64,000 bases of DNA, taken from the NCBI RefSeq assembly GCF_026968045.1, contig NZ_JAPVBQ010000003.1, positions 156,060 to 220,059 of the forward strand, written 5' to 3'. The number at the start of each line of letters is the position of its first letter. Position 1 is the first letter of the stretch. Positions 7,975 through 16,398 of the stretch are shown in pieces. Position numbers and translations under genes: made by a program. The stretch comes from Modestobacter sp. VKM Ac-2977. GTDB taxonomy: Bacteria; Actinomycetota; Actinomycetes; Mycobacteriales; Geodermatophilaceae. Below the pieces are notes generated by a model. It searched no databases, was not told where the DNA came from, and saw only the letters and a program-made list of their open reading frames with translations.

Positions 7975-8673
7975 TCAGCCTCGGCGGGCGGTGAAGAGAC
8001 CGGCGGCGTCCCGCAGGCTCTTGGTCGGGCGCAGCCAGGCGCCGTCCGTCGGCAGCGCGTCCAGCCGGACGCGGTCCAGCGGCTCGACGAACGCCCCGGG
8101 CACGTCCTCGATGTCGACGAACTGCAGCAGCTCGGAGCTGATCGCGTAGCCGGCGACCTCGCTGAACGCGACGACGACCACCTCGGTGCCCGCGCGCGCC
8201 AGGTCCTCGAGCGGCTCGGCGAAGTTCCGGCCGTCACCGGAGAAGACGACCAGGCGGCGCAGCTGGTGGCTGTGCGCCCGCACGCTGATGTGGTCGAGCA
8301 TCGACTGGTCGATGTCGTCGTCGGGCTGGAGCTTGGGCCGGGCGAAGACGGCGTAGCCGAAGCTGCGCAGCGCCTCCACCCAGCGCTGCAGGGAGGTGGC
8401 GTGCTGCGGTGGCACGTTGGCGAAGACGCAGGCCTCCACCTCCGGCGGCTGCACCGCCCCGAACTCCTCGGCGCCCTCGACGAACCACGCGGCGATCGCG
8501 TCGAACCGCGGCCGGGACGCCGCGGTCGGGCGCGCGCCGATGACGTTCGCCAAGGTCATGTCGATGTTCGGCGCGTCCCACACCAGCAGGTCCAGCGACG
8601 GGCGCGGCCCCTCGGCCGAGAAGCCCTCGTGCCCGTCCACCGATCCGGTCGCGTCGTCGAGGATCTCGGTCAT
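7975..8673 (-). CDS. NYN domain protein (LabA-like, PIN-fold nuclease)
   Basis: A 232-residue NYN/LabA-type protein. LLVWDAPNIDMTL at about residues 30-42 carries the first metal-binding Asp. LQPDDDIDQSMLDHIS (about 129-144) and LVVFSGDGRNFAEPL (about 154-168) supply the further acidic positions of the PIN-like nuclease fold. The C-terminal ~35 residues are probably a tail. ATG 8673 starts a sequence like other actinobacterial NYN proteins; the frame is open to 8844, but the additional Arg/Pro-rich residues look non-coding. Members are thought to process RNA, and the catalytic acids appear intact, but the target is unknown. Confidence 0.85.
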   Translation of the reverse strand: MTEILDDATGSVDGHEGFSAEGPRPSLDLLVWDAPNIDMTLANVIGARPTAASRPRFDAIAAWFVEGAEEFGAVQPPEVEACVFANVPPQHATSLQRWVEALRSFGYAVFARPKLQPDDDIDQSMLDHISVRAHSHQLRRLVVFSGDGRNFAEPLEDLARAGTEVVVVAFSEVAGYAISSELLQFVDIEDVPGAFVEPLDRVRLDALPTDGAWLRPTKSLRDAAGLFTARRG

Positions 8674-8851
8674 CGGCCCAGTCTGCCGGTCGGGGTCCAC
8701 CGGCGGGCCCGGTGGGCGCGCGACCGTGGTGGGCGTGCCGCCCGGGGCGGTCGCCCGTCGCCGACGGCGGCCGGTCACCGGACCGCTCCGACGCACCGAC
8801 GACGGCATCGCGACCAGCTCACCCCGGCACCGTACGAGACGCACCGGACGC

Positions 8852-9247
8852 TCAGGTCGTGATGGTCACCAACCGCTTGATCGCCAGCAGGGCCAGCGGC
8901 GCGTAGCCGAGCACCAGGGGCGTGAAGCCGCTGATCCGCAGGCCGGTCGTCGTCCCGCCGTCCGGGCCCGCGCCCACCCAGTGCGCCAGCCCCAGCCGGG
9001 TCGGTCCGACGGTGACCTGCCAGCTCCACCACCTCGCCGCGTCGGACACCTCGTCGACGACGAACGGGACGGAGGTGCGCAGCGGGTCGTACACCCGGCC
9101 GGTGACGCCCTGGGCGATCCGGGGGGCGGTGGCCTCCACCCGGCTGATCTGCGGTGACCACTCCGGCCAGCGGGCAGGGTGGACGAAGCGGTCCCACACC
9201 TCGCCGGGGTCGACCGGGCCGGTGGCGTGCAGGGTCACGGTGGTCAC
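8852..9247 (-). CDS. SRPBCC (START-like) family protein
   Basis: A 131-residue single-domain protein with the polyketide-cyclase/START-like pattern. VDPGEVWDRFVHPARWPEWSP (first residues about 11-30) is followed by an alternating beta pattern with a final helix, ALLAIKRLVTITT. Such proteins form a hydrophobic cavity and bind small lipophilic ligands. The start is GTG 9247, giving VTTVTLHATG; longer starts read through low-complexity sequence. A parS site lies in the 190-bp divergent gap upstream. The ligand cannot be inferred. Confidence 0.8.
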   Translation of the reverse strand: MTTVTLHATGPVDPGEVWDRFVHPARWPEWSPQISRVEATAPRIAQGVTGRVYDPLRTSVPFVVDEVSDAARWWSWQVTVGPTRLGLAHWVGAGPDGGTTTGLRISGFTPLVLGYAPLALLAIKRLVTITT

Positions 9248-9382
9248 CCCGGACGGGTGCCCGCCCAGCTGCCGACTGACACCCGGGCGGGCTGATGGCC
9301 GGGATCCGCCCCCGAGAGTGACCCAGGCCGGTCCATCCGCGCCCGACCAGCATGACCCGCGCCCGCCCACCGCGCAGGTCCG

Positions 9383-9396
9383 GTTCCACGTGGAAC
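9383..9396. other. parS site 1 (ParB-binding palindrome)
   Basis: GTTCCACGTGGAAC is a perfect 14-bp palindrome in the divergent gap between the SRPBCC and GNAT genes. It matches the ParB recognition sequence of origin-proximal parS sites. Identical copies occur at 20001, 31400 and 53924, all intergenic. Confidence 0.9.
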
Positions 9397-9437
9397 CCCC
9401 GACCAGCGAGGACCGGACCGGACGCGAGGATGGCGGC

Positions 9438-9977
9438 GTGCCCGGGTCCTCCCCCTCAGCGGTCCTCCGTGCGATGACGGCGGCCGACTGGCCCGCCGTC
9501 CGCGAGATCCACGCCGCCGGCATCGCCACCGGCCTCGCCACCTTCGAGACCGAGCCACCGACCTGGGCGGCCTTCGACGCCTCCCGCCTGCCCGGTCACC
9601 GGCACGTGGCCACCGACGGCACCGGCGCGGTCCTCGGCTGGGTGGCGTGCAGCCGTGAGTCGCCGCGGGCGGCCTACGCCGGCGTGGTCGACCACTCGGT
9701 CTACGTCGCACCGCACGCGGCCGGCCGGGGCATCGGGCGGCTGCTGCTGCAGCGGCTGATCGACTCGACCGAGGCCGACGGCATCTGGACGATCCGGGCC
9801 GGGGTCTTCCCCGCCAACACGGCCAGCCTCGCACTGCACGAGCGGCTCGGCTTCCGGGTGGTCGGCCGTCGGGAACGGATCGGCCGCCGGGTCGTCGACG
9901 GGCGGGCGAGCTGGCAGGACGTGCTGTTCCTCGAGCGCCGCAGCCGGGTGGTGGGCCGGGACGACGACCCGGCCTGA
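9438..9977 (+). CDS. GNAT acetyltransferase (phosphinothricin acetyltransferase-like)
   Basis: A 179-residue GNAT protein. MTAADWPAVREIHAAGIATGLATFETEPPTW near the N-terminus matches the Pat/MnaT family, whose members N-acetylate methionine sulfone/sulfoximine-like amino acids or phosphinothricin. The acetyl-CoA loop is HAAGRGIGRLLLQ (about 95-107), and the C-terminal motif SLALHERLGFRVVG is standard. The start is GTG 9438, behind GAGGA; an in-frame ATG at 9474 is possible and would keep the whole domain. It is convergent with cinA, only seven bases apart. Antibiotic resistance should not be assumed from the name. Confidence 0.85.
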   Translation: MPGSSPSAVLRAMTAADWPAVREIHAAGIATGLATFETEPPTWAAFDASRLPGHRHVATDGTGAVLGWVACSRESPRAAYAGVVDHSVYVAPHAAGRGIGRLLLQRLIDSTEADGIWTIRAGVFPANTASLALHERLGFRVVGRRERIGRRVVDGRASWQDVLFLERRSRVVGRDDDPA

Positions 9978-9984
9978 CCCTCCG

Positions 9985-11268
9985 TCAGGCCGGGGGGCCG
10001 CCGAGCAGGAGCTGGCGCAGCAGGTGCAGGGCGAGCGTCGTCGTCCGCTGACGCACCGCCTCCCGCGACCCGAGCAGGGTCAGCGAGCGGGCGACCGCGC
10101 CGGCCGGGCCGGCGGCGGCCAGGTGAACGGTGCCGACCGGCTTCTCCGCCGTGCCGCCACCCGGACCGGCGATCCCGGTGACGCCCACCCCGACGTCGGC
10201 GCCGAACCGGCGCCGGGCGCCCTCGGCGAGCGCGGCGGCGACCTCCGGGCTGACCGCACCACCGCGGGACAGCGTGCCGGCCGGCACGTCGAGCAGCTGC
10301 GTCTTGGCGCTGTCGGCGTAGGCGGCGACCCCACCGAGCACCCGCGCCGAGGAGCCCGCCGGTGCGGTGAACCGCGCGGTGAGCAGCCCGCCGGTGCACG
10401 ACTCGCCGATGCCCACCGTCCACCCCTGCTCGTCCAGCGCGGCGGCGACCAGCTCGTCCACGGTGGGCCCGGCGCTGAACAACGTGTCGCCGAAGTCGGC
10501 GGTGACCGCCTGCACCAGCCGCTGGTGCGCCGGTTCGGCGTCCGGGCCGTAGCGGGTCACGATCTCCAGCTCGCCGTCCCGCAGGCAGGTGGTGATCTCC
10601 AGGCCGGTCACCTGGTCGTCGACCCGGCGCAGGGTGGCCGCCAGCTCGGACTCCGGAGTACCCCACAACCGCAGCGTCGACTGGCGCAGCTCGGTGGCCC
10701 CGGCCAGCGCCCGGCGCACCGGCTCGACCGCCAGCGCCGCCGGCCACATGCCCTGCAGCTCCGACGGGGGCCCGGGCAGCACCAGCACCGGGGGGCCGGT
10801 CCGGCCGTCGGCCACCGGGACGACGAGGCCCGGCGCCGTGCCGACCGGCTCCAGCACCGTCGCGCCCGCCGGGACCTGCGCCTGCTTGGCGACCCCGGCC
10901 GCGGTGGACGCAGGGTCCATCCGCCAGCCGCGGCGGGCGCTGAGCCGGGCGACCACCTCGGCGATCCGCTGCTCCAGAGCCGGGTCCAGCGCCGAGGGCC
11001 GGCCCTGGAAGTCACCGACCAGGGCGGCGGTCAGGTCGTCGGCCGTGGGGCCCAGGCCGCCGGTGGTGATCACCAGGTCGTTGCCCGCGCCGGCCAGGAA
11101 GGCGAGGGCGGCCCGCAGGTCCTCGGGCCGGTCCCCGACGACGACCACCGCACCGACGTCGACGCCTCGGGCGCGCAGCGCCTCGGCCAGCCACGGCCCG
11201 TTGCGGTCGGCCACCCGTCCGGTGAGCACCTCGGTGCCGGTGACGACGATGCCCGCGCGTGCTGCCAC
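9985..11268 (-). CDS. cinA: CinA-family protein (molybdopterin-binding-like domain plus NMN amidase domain)
   Basis: A 427-residue two-domain protein. Residues about 1-170 are the MoCF/COG1058 domain, with TGTEVLTGRVADRN and TTGGLGPTADD. This domain hydrolyses ADP-ribose or oxidised NAD in studied homologues. Residues about 265-425 are the PncC domain, with GIGESCTGGLL and GGVAAYADSAK, which deamidates nicotinamide mononucleotide for NAD recycling. Starting at GTG 11268 gives the normal family length of about 410-430; the open frame to 11478 adds a low-complexity leader. The gene name comes from competence in Streptococcus and does not imply competence here. Confidence 0.92.
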   Translation of the reverse strand: MAARAGIVVTGTEVLTGRVADRNGPWLAEALRARGVDVGAVVVVGDRPEDLRAALAFLAGAGNDLVITTGGLGPTADDLTAALVGDFQGRPSALDPALEQRIAEVVARLSARRGWRMDPASTAAGVAKQAQVPAGATVLEPVGTAPGLVVPVADGRTGPPVLVLPGPPSELQGMWPAALAVEPVRRALAGATELRQSTLRLWGTPESELAATLRRVDDQVTGLEITTCLRDGELEIVTRYGPDAEPAHQRLVQAVTADFGDTLFSAGPTVDELVAAALDEQGWTVGIGESCTGGLLTARFTAPAGSSARVLGGVAAYADSAKTQLLDVPAGTLSRGGAVSPEVAAALAEGARRRFGADVGVGVTGIAGPGGGTAEKPVGTVHLAAAGPAGAVARSLTLLGSREAVRQRTTTLALHLLRQLLLGGPPA

Positions 11269-11417
11269 GGGACCGACCCTAGGCGGGCGGCCGGACCACG
11301 GCGCGGGGGCAGGATCCCGATGGCCCTCCGCGGCTACGGTGTCCAGCGCCCTGCCCCGCCGTCCGGCCGGACTCGACCAGGCCGTCGGCGCCTCGGCGCA
11401 CCCCACGAGGAGGACAC

Positions 11418-12245
11418 GTGAGCCAGCCGCACCCGCCGATCCCCGAGCCACAGCCGCAACCGCAGCCGCAGCCCGCACCGACCGGCGCGACCCGGCACCC
11501 CGCCGACGAGCCCGCCGGGGACCAGCACGCCACCACCGAGCACCCCGCGACCGAGCATCCCGTCACCGAGCCCGCGGTGACCGGCACGACCGACGATCCC
11601 CGTACCCAGTCGATCCTGCTGCCGCCCAGCCAGCGTCAGACGGTCGAGCCGGACGCCGGGGAGCACGGCAGCCACCAGCCGTACGAGCCCTCCTACGACC
11701 CGCCGACCGCTGTGCACGGGACCGGCCCGGTCGACGTCGGCACCGGGTCCACGCCCACCCCGCCGCCGGTCCCGGGCCCGGCCACCACCCCCGGCACCGC
11801 ACCCGGCACCCCGTCAGCGGGGTCACAGGACGGGGGGTCCTCGTCGTCCTCGGTCCGTTCTCGGCTCGCCGCCGTCCGTTCCTCGGGCCGGCCCGGGACG
11901 GAGCTCGTGGCCCTCCTGCTCGGCGTGCTCGGGCTCGCCCTGCTCCAGCTGGGGCTGGCCCTCGACTTCGTCAACCAGTCGCTGTGGGACGTCGTGCCCA
12001 CCTGGTCGGCGTTCGCCACCGTCGCCGCCCTCCTCGCGCTCGCGCCCTCGGTCGCTGCGCTGGCCGGGCGGCGGGAGTCCGTCCGGACGGCGTGGCGGGT
12101 CGGGGCCGGCGGCCTGGTCGGCCTCGCCGCCTTCTGGGTGCTGATCGCCCTCCCGATCGTCGCCAGCGACCGCGGCTTCTGGCTCACCCTCGCGCTGGCC
12201 GCCACGGGCGCCGCGGTGGTGCTGGCCCCGGGCCGCCCCGAGTGA
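11418..12245 (+). CDS. Membrane protein with Pro/Gln-rich cytoplasmic N-terminus
   Basis: A 275-residue protein starting at GTG 11418 behind GAGGAGGA. Residues 1-155 are low-complexity and rich in Pro, Thr, Gln and Gly (PQPQPQPQP, HPATEHPVTEP), ending in a Ser run. Four hydrophobic helices follow at about 160-182, 193-213, 224-246 and 252-272. I recognise no family. The next gene overlaps by four bases (GTGA) and is also a small membrane protein, so the pair probably acts together. The disordered N-terminus resembles that of actinobacterial membrane proteins with protein-interaction tails. Confidence 0.75.
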   Translation: MSQPHPPIPEPQPQPQPQPAPTGATRHPADEPAGDQHATTEHPATEHPVTEPAVTGTTDDPRTQSILLPPSQRQTVEPDAGEHGSHQPYEPSYDPPTAVHGTGPVDVGTGSTPTPPPVPGPATTPGTAPGTPSAGSQDGGSSSSSVRSRLAAVRSSGRPGTELVALLLGVLGLALLQLGLALDFVNQSLWDVVPTWSAFATVAALLALAPSVAALAGRRESVRTAWRVGAGGLVGLAAFWVLIALPIVASDRGFWLTLALAATGAAVVLAPGRPE

Positions 12246-12577
12246 CCCGGGGCCGCGGCTGGTTCCTCGGCGCCGGGGTGCTCGCCCTCGCCTCGCTGGG
12301 GCTGCCGTGGGCCGGGCAGCTCTCCGGCGCCGGGCACCCGGCGCGGGTCGCCGTCCTCGCCGCGCTGGCCCTGGCGGTGGTGGGGCTGCGCCGCCAGCAG
12401 GGCCAGTGGCTCGCCGCCGCGCTGGCCGCCGCCGGTGTCGGGCTGCTGCTCGGCGGGATCGACGCGTCGTCCGGCCGGGTGGCACTGGCCGCCGCGGCGA
12501 CCTGCCTGGTCCTCGGCTGCCGGGCTGCCGGGCACCGCCTGGTCCCGTCCCGGTGGACCGGGAGCACGGCGGGCTGA
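12242..12577 (+). CDS. Small hypothetical membrane protein
   Basis: A 111-residue protein almost entirely made of hydrophobic helices (about 8-25, 32-52, 55-75 and 80-97) with a basic C-terminal tail. The start GTG overlaps the previous gene's TGA, so translation is coupled to it. There are no catalytic motifs. It ends ten bases before the convergent phosphatase gene. Function unknown. Confidence 0.7.
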   Translation: MTRGRGWFLGAGVLALASLGLPWAGQLSGAGHPARVAVLAALALAVVGLRRQQGQWLAAALAAAGVGLLLGGIDASSGRVALAAAATCLVLGCRAAGHRLVPSRWTGSTAG

Positions 12578-12586
12578 GCACGGGCA

Positions 12587-14419
12587 CTACCCGCGCACCC
12601 GCACCGCCAGCACCGCGACGTCGTCGTCCACGGACCCGTCGAGTCCGGCGAGCAGCCGGTCGCACAGCTCCTCCAGCGGGAGGTGCGCCCACCGGGCGAG
12701 CGCCCCGGCCAGCCAGGCCGTGCCGTCGTCCAGCACCGCACCCCGGCGCTCCACCAGCCCGTCGGTGTAGAGGACGACCGTCGAACCGGGCACGAGCAGC
12801 TGGGTGTGGTCGCTGCGCAGGACGGACGGGTCGACGCCCAGCAGCAGGTCCGGCTCACGCTCCAGCACGGTGACCGTGCCGTCGGGGTCGAGCAGCAGCG
12901 GCGGTGGGTGCCCCGCGTTGCTCCAGCGCAGCAACCGGTCGCCGGTCCCCACCTCCTCGACCGTGGCCAGGACGCCGGTGGCGAGGGTGGCCACCTGCAG
13001 GTCCTGCAGCGCCCGGTCCAGCGCGCTGAGCACCGCACCGGGGGTGCCCCGGCGGCTGTGGGCGACCCCCCGGAGCACGTTGCGGACCTGCGCCATCGCC
13101 GCCGCCGCGTGCCGGTCGTGCCCGGTGACGTCACCGATCACCAGGGCGAGCCGGCCGTCGCCCAGCAGGAAGGCGTCGTACCAGTCCCCGCCGACCTGGG
13201 CCAGGGAAGCCGCCGGCAGGTACCGGACGGCGACCTGCAGGTCGTCGGCCTCGGGCGGCTCGGTGAGCAGGCTGCGCTGCAGCGCCTCCGCCATGCCCTC
13301 GACGACCGCGTGCTGGGCTCGCTCGTCGGCCCGGGCCCGGATCCGCTCCAGCGCCAGCGCGGACTGGCCGGCCAGCGCGTGCAGCAGCTCGAGGTCGCTC
13401 TCGGTCAGCGCCGGGGAGTGCATCCAGCCCACGCTCAGCGACCCGATCCGCCGGGAGCCGCTCTCCAGCGGCACCGCGGCCCAGGCCTGGACGCCGGTCA
13501 CCTCGGCCACCCTGGCCAACTGCGGCGAGAACGCCTCGGTGGCCGCGCGGTCGGGCAGGACCACCCGCTCCCCGGTGCGGGCCGCGACGCAGCCGGGGTA
13601 GGGCGCGTCCAACGGCAGCACCGTCTCCGGGCCGACGCCGACCGGGACGAGGTCGTCGGTGCGCACCAGCCGCAGCCGGTCGGCGCCGTCGCACACCCCG
13701 AGCACGCCGCCGTGGGCCCCCAGCACCACCAGGCCGCGTTCGTTGACCACCCGGGCGAGGTCGTCGAGGGTCTCCGCCCGCCCCAGGGCCAGGGCGACGC
13801 CGGAGAGGGCGGCGAGCCGGCGTGCGGTGTCCGCCTCGGCCTGGCGGGCGACGCGGAGTTCGGCACTGCGGGCGAAGAGGTCGCTCTCCACCTCCAGCAC
13901 CCGGCGGTGCCAGCGCTGCCCCCGGCCGCTGGGGTGGTCGGACATGGCCTGCTGGCGCACGTAGTCGGTGATGTCCTCGACCCGCTGGAGCAGGTGCCGG
14001 CAGCTCCCCTCGTCGTCCAGCACCGGGACGCTGATCAGGCTCCAGAAGCGCTTGGTGAAGCCGCCGGAGCCGTCGGGGATGTCGAACTCCTGGACGGGCA
14101 GCGTCTGCGGGCGGCAACTGTCCCGGGCCCGCTCGAGGGACGCCCGGATGCGGCTGCCACTGGCGTCGGGGGCGGTCGAGTCGGGGTTGCCGGGGAACGC
14201 CTCGAAGACCGGCCGCCCGACCAGCTCGGCCCGGGTCCGACCGGTGTTGGCCAGGTAGGCCGAGTTGGCGTCGACGATGACCAGCTCTGGCGTCAGCACC
14301 AGGTAGGGGGTGGGCATCGCGGCGAAGAGCGCCGCGTGATCAGGGGACGACGCCGCGAGGTCCGCGACAGGACCCGCGATGCCGGTCGGGTGGTCTGACC
14401 CGTTCGCCGCCGCGCTCAC
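12587..14419 (-). CDS. PAS-GAF-SpoIIE (PP2C-type) serine phosphatase
   Basis: About 610 residues from GTG 14419; the frame is open to an ATG at 14494, so the start is uncertain. The order is a PAS domain (about 30-150, with MPTPYLVLTPELVIVDANSAY), a linker, a GAF domain (about 195-360) and a SpoIIE/RsbU phosphatase domain (about 385-610). The phosphatase motifs are present: VGGDWYDAF, VIGDVTGHDRHAAAAMAQVR, SNAGHPPPLLL and LYTDGLVE. This class dephosphorylates STAS antagonists and thereby releases sigma factors. The STAS/ATPase pair at 5.9-7.0 kb is a possible target. It lies 93 bp downstream of an extra Ser/Thr kinase on the same strand. Confidence 0.9.
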   Translation of the reverse strand: MSAAANGSDHPTGIAGPVADLAASSPDHAALFAAMPTPYLVLTPELVIVDANSAYLANTGRTRAELVGRPVFEAFPGNPDSTAPDASGSRIRASLERARDSCRPQTLPVQEFDIPDGSGGFTKRFWSLISVPVLDDEGSCRHLLQRVEDITDYVRQQAMSDHPSGRGQRWHRRVLEVESDLFARSAELRVARQAEADTARRLAALSGVALALGRAETLDDLARVVNERGLVVLGAHGGVLGVCDGADRLRLVRTDDLVPVGVGPETVLPLDAPYPGCVAARTGERVVLPDRAATEAFSPQLARVAEVTGVQAWAAVPLESGSRRIGSLSVGWMHSPALTESDLELLHALAGQSALALERIRARADERAQHAVVEGMAEALQRSLLTEPPEADDLQVAVRYLPAASLAQVGGDWYDAFLLGDGRLALVIGDVTGHDRHAAAAMAQVRNVLRGVAHSRRGTPGAVLSALDRALQDLQVATLATGVLATVEEVGTGDRLLRWSNAGHPPPLLLDPDGTVTVLEREPDLLLGVDPSVLRSDHTQLLVPGSTVVLYTDGLVERRGAVLDDGTAWLAGALARWAHLPLEELCDRLLAGLDGSVDDDVAVLAVRVRG

Positions 14420-14512
14420 GACCCTGGATGCCCCCCCATGGCCACTGCCTCGTCGGACCGGGCCTGTGGCGGGCAACATACCGGCGCTGGGCACCGCCGG
14501 GGGCCGCTCGGC

Positions 14513-16252
14513 TCAGTCCTTGTCGGGCTTGCCGTTCCCGTTCCCGTTCCCGCCGCCGTTGCCGTTGCCGTTGCCGTTGCCGCCCGCACCGTTGCCGTTG
14601 CCGTTGGACGGGGACGTCCCCGGGTCGGGCGAGGTCTCGCCGTCGTCGGTCTCGCCGTCGGCCGTCTCGCCGTCGTCGGTCTCGCCCTGGCCCTGGCCCT
14701 GGCCCTCGCCCTCGTTCGCCTCGTCCTCGGCGCCGTCGTCACCCTCGGCCGACTCACCCGACTCGGCCGGTGCCTCCTCGACCGGCTCGGCGGTCGGGCG
14801 CCCGCCGGTCGTCGCAGTGGGCATCGGGGTGGGGACCTGGGTCGGCTTCGGAGCGGCGGTGGTCACCGGGGCGGGAGCCGGCTGCTGGACGACGGTGTCG
14901 ACCGTCCGTTCCCGGCTCGGCCGGACGGGCGCCGGGGTGGCGCTCGGGGCGACGGCGTAGCTGACCAGGACCGTCTCGCCCGCCCGGAGCTCCGTCGCCA
15001 GCGGTGCGAGGTCGACGACCGTGCCGGGGTCCGCGGAGTCGGTCTCCACGGGCTGGACCTCGACGACCAGGTCGAGGGCCTCCAACTGGGCACGGACGGC
15101 GTCGACCGGACGGCCCAGGTGGTCAGCGGCGTCCAGGACCACGGTGGCCGGGGAGGCCACCACCTCCCCGGGGACCTCCACGGCGGCCGCGATCGGCGTC
15201 GTCCTGGTCGGGGCGAACGCCTGCAGCACGACGGCCGCCAGGCCGGCCCCGACCAGCAGCGCGACGAGCGGGACCAGCAGCCGGCCCAGGCCGCCCTGCG
15301 GAGCGGGACGGCGGGTCGGGCGCTCGGTGGCCGACGACGCCCCGGCCAGCGCAGCCGCGTCCGGCAGCAGCCAGAAGCTCTGGGTGTCGGTGCGCTGCAC
15401 CGCCGGCAGCTCCCGCCCGGCGAGCACCTCGTCGATCGCCGCGACGACGGCCTCGCCGTCGGGGTAACGCTGGGCAGGGTCCTTGACGATGGCGCGCTCG
15501 ACCAGCCGCCGCACGCCCTCGGGCAGCTCCGCGGGGAGCGGGGCCGGCTGGTCGCGCAGGTGGCGCAGCGCGATGGTCACCGAGTTGTCACCGTCGAAGG
15601 CGCGCCCACCGGTCAGGCACTCGTAGCCGACCATGCCCAGGGCGTAGACGTCGCTGGCCGCCGTGGCGTGTGCGCCCGCAGCCTGCTCCGGGGAGAGGTA
15701 GGACGCGGTGCCGACCACCTGGCCGGTCTGGGTGAGCGGGACGCTCCCGGCCGACCAGGCGATGCCGAAGTCGGTGATCTTGACGGTACCGTCCCACCGG
15801 ACCAGCACGTTGCCCGGCTTGACGTCCCGGTGCACCACGCCGGCAGCGTGGGCGGCGGCCAACGCGGAGGCGGTCTGCCGGAGGACGTCGAGCGTCCGGT
15901 CCGGCGACAGGCGCTCCTCGCGGGCCAGCACGGTCGACAGCGACTGGCCCTCGACCAGCTCCATGACCAGGTAGGCCAGGTGCTCGCCCGAGCCGTCGAC
16001 CGCCGACTCCTCGCCGTAGTCGTAGACAGCGGCGATGTTCGGGTGGCTCAGCGCGGCCGCGTGGTGCGCCTCCGCGCGGAAGCGGGCCAGGAACAACTCG
16101 TCGCCGGTGTACTCACTGCGCAGCACCTTGACCGCGACGGCCCGGTCGAGCAGCTGGTCGTGCCCGCGCCACACCTGGCCCATGCCGCCGGAGGCCAGCA
16201 GGGTCGCCAACTCGTAGCGGTTCCCGAGGCTCCTCCTCGTGGGCTCCACCAC
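14513..16252 (-). CDS. Membrane Ser/Thr protein kinase, PknA paralogue with Gly/Asn-rich tail
   Basis: 579 residues from GTG 16252. The kinase domain (about 12-275) has SGGMG, Lys42 in VKVL, HRDVKPGN (Asp143), DFG (161-163) and SPEQ, so it should be active. A transmembrane helix lies at about 328-350. It is followed by one PASTA-like segment (about 370-430), a Thr/Pro linker, an acidic Glu/Gly/Asp stretch and a tail of GN repeats. The first 80 residues align without gaps to the PknA encoded at 37990-39711, including an identical VKVLRSEYTG at 41-50, so it is a paralogue. Its partner may be the phosphatase encoded downstream. Confidence 0.92.
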   Translation of the reverse strand: MVEPTRRSLGNRYELATLLASGGMGQVWRGHDQLLDRAVAVKVLRSEYTGDELFLARFRAEAHHAAALSHPNIAAVYDYGEESAVDGSGEHLAYLVMELVEGQSLSTVLAREERLSPDRTLDVLRQTASALAAAHAAGVVHRDVKPGNVLVRWDGTVKITDFGIAWSAGSVPLTQTGQVVGTASYLSPEQAAGAHATAASDVYALGMVGYECLTGGRAFDGDNSVTIALRHLRDQPAPLPAELPEGVRRLVERAIVKDPAQRYPDGEAVVAAIDEVLAGRELPAVQRTDTQSFWLLPDAAALAGASSATERPTRRPAPQGGLGRLLVPLVALLVGAGLAAVVLQAFAPTRTTPIAAAVEVPGEVVASPATVVLDAADHLGRPVDAVRAQLEALDLVVEVQPVETDSADPGTVVDLAPLATELRAGETVLVSYAVAPSATPAPVRPSRERTVDTVVQQPAPAPVTTAAPKPTQVPTPMPTATTGGRPTAEPVEEAPAESGESAEGDDGAEDEANEGEGQGQGQGETDDGETADGETDDGETSPDPGTSPSNGNGNGAGGNGNGNGNGGGNGNGNGKPDKD

Positions 16253-16398
16253 CGTGCGCCGTCCCCTCGTCCTGCCTCGTCAGAGGTGCGGTCCCCAGCC
16301 GGCTGGCGCTGGCGGGCTGGACGCACCGAGGGGGTGGATGCCCCGCCGGAGCGTTCGTACACATGCCGGCGACGGCTCGTCGGCCGACGTGCCCAACG

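Noticed and set aside
12683-14398. Plus-strand frame of 571 codons opposite the PAS-GAF-SpoIIE gene
   Set aside because: The minus strand carries clear phosphatase motifs; the plus frame is low-complexity His/Gly/Arg/Gln sequence.
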